Below are positions 30,997 through 41,105 of a stretch of DNA of 64,000 nt, piece by piece (position 1 is the first letter of the stretch; the number at the start of each line of letters is the position of its first letter). The notes under the pieces are model-generated. The model saw only the letters and a list, made by a program, of their open reading frames with translations. It had not been told where the DNA came from and made no database searches. The stretch comes from Gammaproteobacteria bacterium (lineage in GTDB: Bacteria; Pseudomonadota; Gammaproteobacteria; Pseudomonadales; Halieaceae), in contig JANSYN010000012.1 of NCBI GenBank assembly GCA_024742415.1, forward strand, positions 80,494-144,493, read 5' to 3'. The position numbers and the translations under genes are program-made.

Positions 30997-32766
30997 GTGA
31001 CCGCCCCCCGCCAACTTATCCTTGCAACAATGCTACTACTGCTGACCGGCCCCTGGGCCAGCGTCGCGGCCACCGCACAAGACAGTGCAATTGCCGATCC
31101 GGCGCAGAACACGGTGCCCATCATCGACTATCAACAACGCTTTCTGCCCACCGTGGGTCGCAATGGCATGGTCGTCGCACCAGAGAAAATTGCTGCAGAA
31201 GTTGGTCTCTCGATACTGCAGGCCGGTGGCAACGCCGTTGATGCGGCGGTGGCAACTGGTTTTGCACTGGCCGTTACTTATCCACGTGCAGGCAATCTTG
31301 GCGGCGGCGGTTTCATGCTGATTCACCTGGCCGCAGACAACAAACAAACCTTTATCGATTACCGTGAAACTGCACCGGCTGCCGCCAGCGCCGACCTGTT
31401 CCTCAATGACAAGGGCGAAGTAGACAAGATGCGTGAGTACTTTAGCCACCAGTCTGCCGGGGTACCGGGCACTGTGGCGGGCATGCTGCTGGCGCAGGAA
31501 CGCTACGGCCTGTTGTCGCGCGAAAAAGTGCTGGCGCCGGCGATCAAACTGGCCAGCCAGGGCATCGCGGTTTCCTATGCGCTGAACTTCGAACTAAGCG
31601 CGCGTGCCGCCCAGTTGCGCCGCAACCCCGAGGCGGCGCGCCTGTTTCTCGACGCCGACGGCAACGCACTAGCAGTGGGACAAACCTGGAAGCAGCCCGA
31701 ACTGGCCTGGACCCTGACGCAAATACAGGAGGATGGTTTTGAAGGCTTCTATACCGGCCCTATTGCCCAGCGCATCGCACAGGAGATGCGCCGTGGCAAT
31801 GGCCTGATTACCGAAGCTGACCTGGCAGGGTATACCGCAGTGGAGCGCGAGCCCGTGCGCGGCACTTTTCGGGAATACGCCATTGTTTCGGCACCACCAC
31901 CCTCCTCGGGAGGCATTCACATCCTGCAGATGCTGAACATTCTGGAGGGCTTCGATCTGGCGTCGATGGGCCACAACTCTGCCGCCTACCTGCACCACCT
32001 CACAGAAAGCATGAAGCTGGCCTACGCCGATCGCAGCGTCTATCTCGGCGACCCGGATTTTGTCCAGGTGCCTACCGCAAAGCTGATTGACAAGGATTAC
32101 GCCGCACGCCAACGCAGCACTATCAGTGCCACATCCGCGCGGCCCGCAGACGATATTGCGCCCGGCGCAGAACTGGCTGAGGGCGGCACAGAGACGACCC
32201 ACTACTCCGTAGCGGACCGGTTCGGCAACGTCGTGAGCAACACCTACACCTTGAATTTCAGTTTCGGTTCACACATCGCCGTACCCGGCACAGGTATGTT
32301 GCTCAACAACGAGATGGCAGATTTTGCCGCACGGCCCGGCTTTGCCAACGCCTTCGGGCTCGTTCAGGGGCAGGCCAACAAAATAGAGCCAGGCAAACGG
32401 CCGTTATCGTCCATGAGCCCCACGATTGTCATGAAAAACGGCGCACCGTGGCTTGCCACTGGCAGCCCTGGCGGCAGCATTATTATCAACACCGTGTTAC
32501 AGACGATTCTCAACGCGATGGAATTCAACATGAACATTGCCACCGCCGCCGCCGCGCCACGTATTCATCACCAATGGATGCCCGACAAACTGCGTGTAGA
32601 GCAAGGCATCAGTATAGACACCCTCAACCTGCTTATCGCCATGGGTCACCCGGTCGAAGTGGGGGAACGCACACAGGGCCGCACCAACTCGCTGGTGCTC
32701 GAAGGTGGCTGGTTGTACGGAGCCACCGACAGTCGCCGTCCCGGCGGCTGGGTCGCCGCGTATTGA
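30997..32766 (+). CDS. ggt: Gamma-glutamyltransferase
   Basis: Signal peptide; LQAGGNAVDAAVATGFAL, nucleophile region GTETTHYSVADRFGNVVSNTYTLN, PLSSMSPTIV, GSPGGSIIINTV. Confidence 0.95.
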   Translation: MTAPRQLILATMLLLLTGPWASVAATAQDSAIADPAQNTVPIIDYQQRFLPTVGRNGMVVAPEKIAAEVGLSILQAGGNAVDAAVATGFALAVTYPRAGNLGGGGFMLIHLAADNKQTFIDYRETAPAAASADLFLNDKGEVDKMREYFSHQSAGVPGTVAGMLLAQERYGLLSREKVLAPAIKLASQGIAVSYALNFELSARAAQLRRNPEAARLFLDADGNALAVGQTWKQPELAWTLTQIQEDGFEGFYTGPIAQRIAQEMRRGNGLITEADLAGYTAVEREPVRGTFREYAIVSAPPPSSGGIHILQMLNILEGFDLASMGHNSAAYLHHLTESMKLAYADRSVYLGDPDFVQVPTAKLIDKDYAARQRSTISATSARPADDIAPGAELAEGGTETTHYSVADRFGNVVSNTYTLNFSFGSHIAVPGTGMLLNNEMADFAARPGFANAFGLVQGQANKIEPGKRPLSSMSPTIVMKNGAPWLATGSPGGSIIINTVLQTILNAMEFNMNIATAAAAPRIHHQWMPDKLRVEQGISIDTLNLLIAMGHPVEVGERTQGRTNSLVLEGGWLYGATDSRRPGGWVAAY

Positions 32767-32797
32767 CCGGACGGGTGCTGCGCGCAGCACAGACTCG

Positions 32798-33592
32798 TCA
32801 ACGGGGTTTGGGAATACGCAACTTTGCAGTTTGCCGACTCAGCGCGACCAGTGTTCCCGACGCATCCCAATACTGACCATCCTCTTCCAGTACACCAGCG
32901 CTTACATGCCGCGTCTCCAAACGGGCCTGAATGGGCCCGGGTGACGGATGGGCACGCACTTGCACCGTCAACTCAATGGTCGGCACCCATCCCACTGGCC
33001 CAACGACGCTGAACACCGGAGGGGGCAGCGCATCGGCAAACATCAACAGCGAGATCACATCGGGCGGGGTGGCATCCCTGTGCTGCATCCAGCCATCAAA
33101 AACACCACTGCCGTCGGGCTCACGGCGGGTAAACACCTCTTTGCCCGACACCAGTCGCAGTTCGACACGTTGGCGCAATTCGATGCCTTTCTGTGGGGAA
33201 GGCTCGCAAGCCTCCCAGGGTGGAAATTCCGGCCTGATCACGTTCGTCCAGCTCTCGCCCTGCAGGTTTTCCAGATCCGTATAGGCCGCCGTCACCTTGA
33301 CCTTCAGTTGGTCGTCCTGGAACATGCCCACCTCGGCGAAACTTGTACTGCCGCCCACGCGCAAGATGTCGATCCGGCAATCCACCGGACCCAGGGTGGT
33401 GGGCGACAAGAAAAATGCGTTAACCGTCAATGGATCCTTGTGCGGTAGGGCCGCGCGTAACACTCGCCCGGCAATACCCAGCACATAACCCCCGTTCGGC
33501 ACCTCGCCAACGCGCCATCCTTCATGCACCTCGCCGCGATACAGACCGTCATCGACCTTTACCACCGCAGTATCCTGTTCAAACTGCCCCAT
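32798..33592 (-). CDS. Acyl-CoA thioesterase (TesB-like, double hotdog)
   Basis: VPNGGYVLGIAGRVLRAALPHKDPLTVNAFFLSPTTLGPVDCRIDILRVGGSTSFAEVGMFQD. Confidence 0.82.
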   Translation of the reverse strand: MGQFEQDTAVVKVDDGLYRGEVHEGWRVGEVPNGGYVLGIAGRVLRAALPHKDPLTVNAFFLSPTTLGPVDCRIDILRVGGSTSFAEVGMFQDDQLKVKVTAAYTDLENLQGESWTNVIRPEFPPWEACEPSPQKGIELRQRVELRLVSGKEVFTRREPDGSGVFDGWMQHRDATPPDVISLLMFADALPPPVFSVVGPVGWVPTIELTVQVRAHPSPGPIQARLETRHVSAGVLEEDGQYWDASGTLVALSRQTAKLRIPKPR

Positions 33593-33727
33593 GAACTCCC
33601 CTGACATACAGTTGGACAATGTTAGGGACGGTATTTTGTCTGCCCGCCCTGTGAATGTATATACTGTTGGGGTGTCTGATTGAACGAATGTGCCGCTGTC
33701 AACAGTGGTAAGCAGGTGGTCATTGCA

Positions 33728-34903
33728 ATGACTGGAATCTGGCTGGTAGCACTCGCTGTGATCGCAATCGCACTGCCCTGCCAGGCGCAGGATGCAGAGC
33801 TTGTTGATTCCTATCTCAGCATCATCGACGAGATCGAAGCCCGTGACGGCGCCTATGGGGCGGATCTGTCAGAACCACTGCTGGGCCTCGCCACCGCCCT
33901 CAACGCGCGCGGCCAGTTCGCCGACGCCATTCCCATGTTCAAGCGCGGCGTACACCTGGCGCGCATCAACGATGGCTTGTACAGTGCTTCCCAGCTGCCA
34001 CATCTCGAAGGGGAGATAGCCGCACACATCGGCGTAGGCAATTATGCAGAGGCCGACGAGCGCTATCGCTATCTCTACAGGGTGCAGAAACGCACGCTGG
34101 GTAATACCGACGCCTACACGCGCGCACTGCTCGACCACGCCGACTGGGACTTTCGGGCATACCAGCTGGGCCTGGATGACGACCCTTATGCCCGCCTGTT
34201 AAGAATGCAAAAGCGCTACGACCAGGCGCTGGCCAATATCAGCCAGAACGAACAGGCCAACGCGGAGTCACTGCTGGCGCCGATGCGAGGCCTGCTGCGA
34301 ACACGCTACCTGATCGCCAATTATGATGGCGAAGCGATGCGCCAAACGCTGTACGCGGACGAATTCACGCGCCAACAACGCTTGCGTGAGTTTGAGATGA
34401 ATCAACTGCGCAACTACGAGTATGGCCGTGATTTGATCCTGCACATGTACAAACTGCAGCAGGCACTCGTTGAACACCAGGGCTATGATGCAGCGACGCC
34501 TGCCCAAAGCCTGGCTCGACTGGGAGACTGGCACTTGTACCACGGCAAGCGTTTTGCAGCACTGGAAGCCTATAACGCTGCCCTTGCGGAACTCGCCGCA
34601 CTGGATGATGCCCAACAACAGACGGCCCGGCTCTTCGCAGAGCCGGTAGCGCTGCCCAGCATCGATGGGCTGTTGGCACTGCCGCAGCGGCTCGACAGCA
34701 CTACAGGCGACGTCATGATTGAGTTCAGCGTGAGCAGCCGCGGGCAGGTCTACGATATAGAACGGATAGATGACAACAAGGCGTTTGATCGAACGGCGTC
34801 AAGCCTGACACGCCAGTTGCGCAAAACCCGGTTCAGGCCGCGTTTTGCCGACGGCCAACCCGTGGAAACAACTGACATTGTTTATGCCTACGACATCCAA
34901 TAA
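33728..34903 (+). CDS. Secreted TPR-like protein with TonB-C-like terminus (putative system gene A)
   Basis: Signal peptide MTGIWLVALAVIAIALPCQAQ; C-term GDVMIEFSVSSRGQVYDIERI...LRKTRFRPRFADGQPVETTDIVY resembles TonB C-terminal fold. Alternative TTG start at 33680. Confidence 0.7.
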   Translation: MTGIWLVALAVIAIALPCQAQDAELVDSYLSIIDEIEARDGAYGADLSEPLLGLATALNARGQFADAIPMFKRGVHLARINDGLYSASQLPHLEGEIAAHIGVGNYAEADERYRYLYRVQKRTLGNTDAYTRALLDHADWDFRAYQLGLDDDPYARLLRMQKRYDQALANISQNEQANAESLLAPMRGLLRTRYLIANYDGEAMRQTLYADEFTRQQRLREFEMNQLRNYEYGRDLILHMYKLQQALVEHQGYDAATPAQSLARLGDWHLYHGKRFAALEAYNAALAELAALDDAQQQTARLFAEPVALPSIDGLLALPQRLDSTTGDVMIEFSVSSRGQVYDIERIDDNKAFDRTASSLTRQLRKTRFRPRFADGQPVETTDIVYAYDIQ

Positions 34904-35924
34904 GCCGCCCCTTTGGCGCATCGCCGCAGTCGCACCACTGCTGGCAAGCTGCGCCCTGCTCATAGGCTGCCCGAGCGCAAGCACGCCCACCAAAGAGTCG
35001 GGCGGCGCGCCGGCCATGCCCGGAGGTGGCGCCGTCAGCATACCCGGTGCCGGTTCGCCGGCGGGTAGCCCGGGTGGAATGCCAGAAGCGATGCCTGGCG
35101 CATCAGCCGGCACAGGCACAACGCCAGGCATGCCCCCAGACGCTTCCGCGCAGACAGGTTCTGGGGGCAGCTCCGCAGGAACGCCTGACGGCATGCCCAA
35201 TGGCGCGCAGGAAGGGCGTGCTGGCGGTGGCAGTAGCGATGAAACAATCGCGGGCGCTGCCGCCGGAAACGACGGTTCAGCATCGGCGGCTGAACCTGGC
35301 TTCGAGCCCACAAGGCAAGGTGAACAGAGCCTTCCCGATTTGCGCGATAATCCCAGACGCGGCCAGAGCGGCCCGGCCTTTCCGGGCGCTACCGCCCAGG
35401 GTCCCGGGGCCATGCCGCCCGTGCACAGTCCACCGGTGGGCGACGCGGCTCAACCGGACGCAACAGCCGCAGGCGACCCTGGCGCGGCGCCAGTAGGCGG
35501 AGTTGGTCAGGGGCCCCTGACGAACGCTGAACAGGTAGCCATTCTCGACGCGGAGTTAGAGCGCAGTACCGGCGATTTTGACGCACTGATTCTCGAGGAA
35601 CAGGCACAACAGCGACAGCGGGATCGCGAACAGGTTGAGCGCGCGCCTGCCGAAGAAGATGACGCTCAGACCAGCACGTTCCCCGGCGGCACAGCCAGCG
35701 CGCCACGCGCAGCCGGCTATGACGGTCCCGTTCCAGGCGGCAGTGCCGGTGGCGGGCCGCCCGCTGACCCCGCCAAGTATCCGCCACCGAAAGACATCCC
35801 GGCCGGCGATGATGACGACGTCGTCGCCCGCCAGCTGCGCGAGGCCGCCATGCGCGAGCCCGACCCGGCCGTGAGGGAAAGGCTCTGGGATGAATATCGC
35901 AAGTACAAGGGCATCAGCCAGTGA
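34884..35924 (+). CDS. Gly/Pro/Ala-rich low-complexity lipoprotein (gene B)
   Basis: N-term PLLASCALLIGCPS lipobox; long GGxxAGxPxGMP low-complexity segment; start overlaps gene A stop by 20 bp. Confidence 0.65.
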   Translation: MPTTSNKPPLWRIAAVAPLLASCALLIGCPSASTPTKESGGAPAMPGGGAVSIPGAGSPAGSPGGMPEAMPGASAGTGTTPGMPPDASAQTGSGGSSAGTPDGMPNGAQEGRAGGGSSDETIAGAAAGNDGSASAAEPGFEPTRQGEQSLPDLRDNPRRGQSGPAFPGATAQGPGAMPPVHSPPVGDAAQPDATAAGDPGAAPVGGVGQGPLTNAEQVAILDAELERSTGDFDALILEEQAQQRQRDREQVERAPAEEDDAQTSTFPGGTASAPRAAGYDGPVPGGSAGGGPPADPAKYPPPKDIPAGDDDDVVARQLREAAMREPDPAVRERLWDEYRKYKGISQ

Positions 35925-37132
35925 GCGCACTGCGCCTGGTACTGTGCATACTGCTGATGCTGGCCACCGGCTGCGTCAATCACACGGTGCGCAGCACGCA
36001 GGTGCCGGCCATCAATGTGCCTGCCGCCCCCATCCCTGAAGCATTCCTGCTGGATGTCGGTATTGTCGCATTCGACCCGGGCATCGATGACCACGACGAA
36101 GACGAGGACATGCCCATCTACCCCGAAGTACGCCGGGCAGAGTCACTGTTCCTGCCTAACCAACTGGCGGCGGCACTACAAGAGAGCGGCGCCTGGGGTG
36201 CGGTGCGTGTACTGCCCGATGAAAGCCAACTGACAGACCTCGTCATCACGGGGAAGATTCTCCATTCCGACGGAGAGAAGCTGCAACTGGCCGTGCGCGC
36301 CAGCGACTCACGGGGCGTCACCTGGCTGGACAAGACATACAAAAGCCACGCCAGCGGCTACGCCTACACCGTCACCGCTCGCAGCTCACAGGATCCATTC
36401 CAGGCCATTTTTAACCAGATTGCCAATGACCTGCTGGCCGCGCTTGAGAAAGTTGAACTGGGCGAACGCCGCGAGGTGCGTCTGGTGACCGAGCTGTTGT
36501 TTGCGCAGAGTTTTTCCGAAGAAGCTTTTCGCGGCTATCTGGTCAGGGGCAGCGGCAAAACCTACAGCATCGTCAGGTTGCCCGCCGAAGAAGACCCCAT
36601 GCTCAACAGGGTGCGCAAGATCAGGGAGCGGGACCACCTGTTCATCGACACGCTGCAAGACTACTACGTGACCTTCGATGAGCTTATGAGTGACCCGTAT
36701 CACGAGTGGCGACGGCTTAGCTATGAAGAGGTGATCGCCATTCAGGAGCTCAAGGCCCAGAGCAGGCAGCAGCTCATCACAGGAGCCATTGCGGTGCTGG
36801 GCGGAATAGCGGCGCAGGTAGAGGGCGACCACGAGGCCAGCCGAGCCGCCGGCAGAATCGCGGTGCTCGGTGGCGCCTATATCATCAAAAGCGGCCTGTA
36901 CAAGCGCAACGAAACACAAATCCATGTTGAAGCACTGCAGGAACTGGGCGAATCCATGGAGATGGAAATCGCCCCCAAGGTCATCGAGTTGGAGGATCGC
37001 ACCATCACACTCAGCGGCAGCGTCGAGGATCAATACGCACAATGGCGCGATCTTCTGGCAGAGATCTACCGCAAGGAAGTCGGCGATCTGCAGCCTCTGG
37101 AAGCCGTCGCCAGCGACCCTGCTACACTGTAG
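35921..37132 (+). CDS. Predicted lipoprotein of unknown function (CsgG/LpoB-like flavour) (gene C)
   Basis: Lipobox LMLATGC; GTGA overlap with gene B stop; central ELAV/IFNQIANDLLAALEK region typical of lipoproteins that bind envelope complexes (weak). Confidence 0.65.
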   Translation: MSALRLVLCILLMLATGCVNHTVRSTQVPAINVPAAPIPEAFLLDVGIVAFDPGIDDHDEDEDMPIYPEVRRAESLFLPNQLAAALQESGAWGAVRVLPDESQLTDLVITGKILHSDGEKLQLAVRASDSRGVTWLDKTYKSHASGYAYTVTARSSQDPFQAIFNQIANDLLAALEKVELGERREVRLVTELLFAQSFSEEAFRGYLVRGSGKTYSIVRLPAEEDPMLNRVRKIRERDHLFIDTLQDYYVTFDELMSDPYHEWRRLSYEEVIAIQELKAQSRQQLITGAIAVLGGIAAQVEGDHEASRAAGRIAVLGGAYIIKSGLYKRNETQIHVEALQELGESMEMEIAPKVIELEDRTITLSGSVEDQYAQWRDLLAEIYRKEVGDLQPLEAVASDPATL

Positions 37133-37166
37133 CACCGCAACCCCAGCGCCTGACCTGTACCGCCCA

Positions 37167-38720
37167 ATGCCCGAGCACAACCAACCCCTTGAACCTACGC
37201 CCTTTGAGCCAGCCAGACCGCAACCAGGCAGCCAGCGTACGGCGCATCACGCTGCGTCTACATCACGGCTATCTGGCGCCTGGCTGCCAGCAGCCCTGGG
37301 TCTGCTCATTGGTGCAGCGCTGCTGGTTTTTTTCTGGTTACCGGACAACGTCCCGGCCGGAGCGGCAGGCGCCAGCGCACCGGCCAGCGAAGAACAGCAG
37401 GCCGTGGCAAAGAGCAAAGCATCAGCCACGCCTGCGACCACCGCACCAGCCGCCGCGGTGCCAGAGCAGTCGCCCTGGGCCGATGCACAGCAAGCACGCT
37501 TGCGACTGGCAGCACAGGACATTCTGGCGGACCTGATCGACCTGCAGTTTGCGCTGGAGGAGCAAGGCGTAGAGCAATGGGCACCGGACGCCTTTGCTGC
37601 GGCCGCCGAACTGGCAACAAAAGGAGACGGTTTTTATCGAGCGCAACAGTACACCGAGGCGAGCGAGCGGTATCAGCAGGGTTTGCAGATACTGCGCGAG
37701 ACTTCGGAGTCAATACCTCAGAGAATTGACGCGCTGGTGCAGGGCGCCAACACAGCGATAGACGGTGCCGACCTGCCCCGGGCAACCGATGCGGTGACGT
37801 TGCTCGCAGTCATTGATCCCGACAACAGCGCACTGACTGACCTGCAAGCGCGGCTGGCCACGCTACCTGCGCTGATAGCCGCACTGGGCAAGGCGCGTCA
37901 GCACGAGGAGCAAGGCGAGCTGACGGCTGCCGCCAACGCGCTGGAGCAAGCGGTAGCCCTGGACCCACTCCACCGAGGCGCAGCGCAGGCACTGGATCGT
38001 GTCAACGCAAACATCACTGAGCGCGATTTCCAAAATGCCATGAGCCGTGGCTATGGCAAACTTGGCAGTGGTGAACACGACGCCGCTATTGCAGCGTTCG
38101 AGGCGGCCAGGGCACTTAAACCCGGTTCAGCGGAGGCCGCCAGCGCCATCACCGAGGCCCAGTCGTTGCGCAGCGCAAACCAGTTAATCACGCTGAAGGA
38201 TCGCGGCCTTGCCCACGAATCGCAAGAACAGTGGCCGCAGGCCGTGGCCGTCTATGAGACTGCACTTGCCATAGACGGCAGCATACTGTTTGCGCGGGAA
38301 GGCCTTGAGCGCAGCACCGGGCGCGCCGCCATTGCCCGACAGTTTAGCGAGATCATGGCAGACCCGGACCGACTGACCAACACGGTGATCGCAGAACAGG
38401 CCCGCGCCTTTTTGCGCCACAGTGAAGGGATCACGCCGCGCGGTCCCGTGCTGCAAGCACAGATCAGCGACCTTAACGAACTGTTGCAGCGTTATTCCAC
38501 GCCGGTCTCGGTGACCGTCAACTCTGACGGACAAACCGATATCGTCATCTACAAGGTTGGCAAGTTGGGCAGTTTTGAGCGTCGCACCCTCAAACTGCGA
38601 CCAGGCGCGTACACCGCCGTTGGCTCCCGCCTGGGTTATCGCGATGTTCGCAAGTCATTTCGGGTGAGCCATACGGAACCGGAATCAAGCGTGACCGTCA
38701 TTTGCACAGAGCCCATCTAA
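37167..38720 (+). CDS. Single-TM TPR protein with C-terminal PEGA-like segment (gene D)
   Basis: TM GAWLPAALGLLIGAALLVFFWL; TPR-like helices; C-term FERRTLKLRPGAYTAVGSRLGYRDVRKSFRV resembles PEGA. Confidence 0.7.
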   Translation: MPEHNQPLEPTPFEPARPQPGSQRTAHHAASTSRLSGAWLPAALGLLIGAALLVFFWLPDNVPAGAAGASAPASEEQQAVAKSKASATPATTAPAAAVPEQSPWADAQQARLRLAAQDILADLIDLQFALEEQGVEQWAPDAFAAAAELATKGDGFYRAQQYTEASERYQQGLQILRETSESIPQRIDALVQGANTAIDGADLPRATDAVTLLAVIDPDNSALTDLQARLATLPALIAALGKARQHEEQGELTAAANALEQAVALDPLHRGAAQALDRVNANITERDFQNAMSRGYGKLGSGEHDAAIAAFEAARALKPGSAEAASAITEAQSLRSANQLITLKDRGLAHESQEQWPQAVAVYETALAIDGSILFAREGLERSTGRAAIARQFSEIMADPDRLTNTVIAEQARAFLRHSEGITPRGPVLQAQISDLNELLQRYSTPVSVTVNSDGQTDIVIYKVGKLGSFERRTLKLRPGAYTAVGSRLGYRDVRKSFRVSHTEPESSVTVICTEPI

Positions 38721-38721
38721 C

Positions 38722-40794
38722 ATGACGCCAAACGGTCACAAAACGCCAGAACCTATCCGGCCAACCGGATTCAAACCACTAGGCACTGCACACACCGCCA
38801 GGCCGGCGCGCGCGCATTTGCGCCACAAAGTGTTGATTGGCGGCGGCGGCGTCCTGATGCTCTGCGCGCTGCTGTTCCTGCTAACTGCTCGTGCGGTCCA
38901 GATCGATGCGATCGCACAGGCCAGGGCCAGCGTGTCGGTGAAAGGGCTGGCCGTACCCCTGGGCAGCCGCTACCTTCTGCTTCCAGGCACTTATGAGGTA
39001 ACGGCAACGGCACCGGGCTATCTTGCGCTCAGCACTACTGTTGAGGTGAGCAAAGCCAGCAGTCAACGTGTTGAACTTGTCCTGCAGCCACTGCCTGGCA
39101 AACTCACTGTGCGCAGCTCGCCCGCCGGGGCAAAGTTGTTCATCGGCGGCGACTTTGTTGGCGAGACGCCTGTGCTGGAAGCGTCACTGCCGGCCGGTGT
39201 GCATGAGCTCGAACTACGCGACCCCCGGCATCTCCCACTGCGCCAATCCGTAGAAGTTACCGGACGCGCCGTGCTACAGGAGCTTGAGCTGAGCCTGCTG
39301 CCCGCGTGGGCAAGCGTGTCGATCGCCAGCAAACCTGACGGCGCAGAGATATTGGTGGACGGTGAGCCGGCCGGCGCCTCACCGCAACAACTGGAGTTAT
39401 TGCAGGGCGAGCGCCAGTTGATGCTGCGCCTTGCGGGCTACGCAGACTGGCTTGAGACGTTGGACATTGCTGCAGGGGTATCACGCGATCTCGGAGTCAT
39501 CGAACTGCAACCCGCACCGGGGCAGCTGCAACTGAATACAGAGCCCACTGGTGCCAACGTCACACTCAACGGTGATTTTCTCGGACAAACACCCCTGCTC
39601 ATAGACATGGCTCCAAACACCCAGCACACGTTGGGCATTCTCAAACCTGGCTACCAGCCCTACACGGAAGCGCTACAACTGGCGGCTTCCAGCATGCGCC
39701 AGAAAACCGTAACACTGACGCCGCGCCTGGGCTCGGTGCGCGTGCGCGTCAATAACCCTGCCGCAGAGGTCCTGGTAAATGGCAAGCCCGTTGGCAAGGG
39801 CAGCCGAGTTTTGTCGTTGCCTGCGGTCGAGCAGCGTATTGAAATTCGCCTTGCGGGCTATGCCTCGATCGTAAGGCGTATTACGCCGCGACCGGGCCTT
39901 GAGCAACTGGTCGAAGCAGAGCTCAAAACCAACGCAGAAGCGAGGTTGGCGCGCATCAAACCGCAGGTCAGCACTGGCGTTGGCCAAACATTGCTGCTGT
40001 TTAACCCATCAGCAACAGGTTCTGGCCAGTTCACCATGGGCGCCTCCCGACGTGACCCTGGGCGCAGATCCAACGAAGTGCTGCGCCCGGTTGCATTGCA
40101 GCGCATGTTCTACCTGCAGGAAAAAGAAGTCACCAACGCCCAGTTCAGGCGCTTCCAGGCAGATCACAAGTCCGGGCAGGTACAGGGCAAGAGTCTCAAT
40201 CGCGAAACCCAGCCGGTAGTCAACATTAGCTGGCAGCAGGCCGCTTCATTTTGTAATTGGTTGAGCCGGCTGGACGGGCTACCGCCCTTTTACACTGAAG
40301 ACCGTGGCATCATTACCGGCTTTGACCCCGCATCCATCGGGTACAGGCTTCCCTCCGAGGCCGAATGGGCCTGGGTTGCCCGCGTAAAAGGTGATGCACT
40401 GCTGCGCTTTGCCTGGGGCGACAGCTTTCCGCCCAGAGAAACGACCGGCAACTATGCCGACAGCGACTCGGCATTTATCAACGGCCGCGTCCTCAACGAT
40501 TACAAGGACGGGCATGTCGTGTCTGCACCGGTAGGCGCTTACCCGCCCAACCACAACGGAGTGTACGACCTCGACGGCAATGTGTCCGAGTGGGTACATG
40601 ACATTTACAGCATTCCGGTGTCCAACAACGCTACAATCACTGACCCGCTGGGCGAGCGCAGCGGTGATAACTATGTTGTCAGAGGTGCGAGCTGGAGCCA
40701 TGCAAGATTGCCCAACTTGCGACTGAGCTATCGCGATTATGGGCAAGCCGGGCGCGATGACGTAGGATTCAGAATCGCACGCTATGCAGAGTGA
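38722..40794 (+). CDS. Single-TM protein with multiple PEGA repeats and C-terminal SUMF1/formylglycine-generating-enzyme-like domain (gene E)
   Basis: TM at VLIGGGGVLMLCALLFLL; repeats such as GKLTVRSSPAGAKLFIGGDFVGETPV, ASVSIASKPDGAEILVDGEPAGASP, GQLQLNTEPTGANVTLNGDFLGQTPL; SUMF1 motifs EVTNAQFRRF, YRLPSEAEWAWVAR, GVYDLDGNVSEWVHD, VVRGASW. Confidence 0.9.
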   Translation: MTPNGHKTPEPIRPTGFKPLGTAHTARPARAHLRHKVLIGGGGVLMLCALLFLLTARAVQIDAIAQARASVSVKGLAVPLGSRYLLLPGTYEVTATAPGYLALSTTVEVSKASSQRVELVLQPLPGKLTVRSSPAGAKLFIGGDFVGETPVLEASLPAGVHELELRDPRHLPLRQSVEVTGRAVLQELELSLLPAWASVSIASKPDGAEILVDGEPAGASPQQLELLQGERQLMLRLAGYADWLETLDIAAGVSRDLGVIELQPAPGQLQLNTEPTGANVTLNGDFLGQTPLLIDMAPNTQHTLGILKPGYQPYTEALQLAASSMRQKTVTLTPRLGSVRVRVNNPAAEVLVNGKPVGKGSRVLSLPAVEQRIEIRLAGYASIVRRITPRPGLEQLVEAELKTNAEARLARIKPQVSTGVGQTLLLFNPSATGSGQFTMGASRRDPGRRSNEVLRPVALQRMFYLQEKEVTNAQFRRFQADHKSGQVQGKSLNRETQPVVNISWQQAASFCNWLSRLDGLPPFYTEDRGIITGFDPASIGYRLPSEAEWAWVARVKGDALLRFAWGDSFPPRETTGNYADSDSAFINGRVLNDYKDGHVVSAPVGAYPPNHNGVYDLDGNVSEWVHDIYSIPVSNNATITDPLGERSGDNYVVRGASWSHARLPNLRLSYRDYGQAGRDDVGFRIARYAE

Positions 40795-40806
40795 GCGGAG
40801 CACATT

Positions 40807-41097
40807 ATGCCAACTCGTCTTTTTATGATTGCAGGAATGCTGCTACTGGTTTTTTTCTCCGGCCGGGCGCTGCCGCAGCCACGGGATGACGCAGATGACG
40901 CGGGCGCTCCAGCAACACTCCCCACCGCGCAACAACAAACACAGACCGAGGCAGTGCAGCCTGCTACCGTCTCACCCGCCTTGCCAGAAACAGCACCGGC
41001 CGACAGCGAAAACACTGCACAACGCTCACCTTATGACTATCGTTCGTCGGAAGAAATTTCGGAAGATCGCTCGGTGTCATTCCCCACCGATATATAG
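40807..41097 (+). CDS. Small secreted/periplasmic protein (gene F)
   Basis: Signal-like N-term MPTRLFMIAGMLLLVFFSGRALPQ, then disordered Gln/Thr/Pro/Ala region. Confidence 0.55.
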   Translation: MPTRLFMIAGMLLLVFFSGRALPQPRDDADDAGAPATLPTAQQQTQTEAVQPATVSPALPETAPADSENTAQRSPYDYRSSEEISEDRSVSFPTDI

Positions 41098-41105
41098 GAT
41101 CCAGC

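Noticed and set aside
36386-37180. 264-aa ORF on - strand
   Set aside because: Antisense to system gene C; composition of a shadow ORF, no RBS-linked neighbours on that strand.
37042-37536. 164-aa + ORF overlapping genes C and D
   Set aside because: Out of frame with gene D, whose TM and TPR features are convincing; basic Arg/Pro-rich shadow composition.
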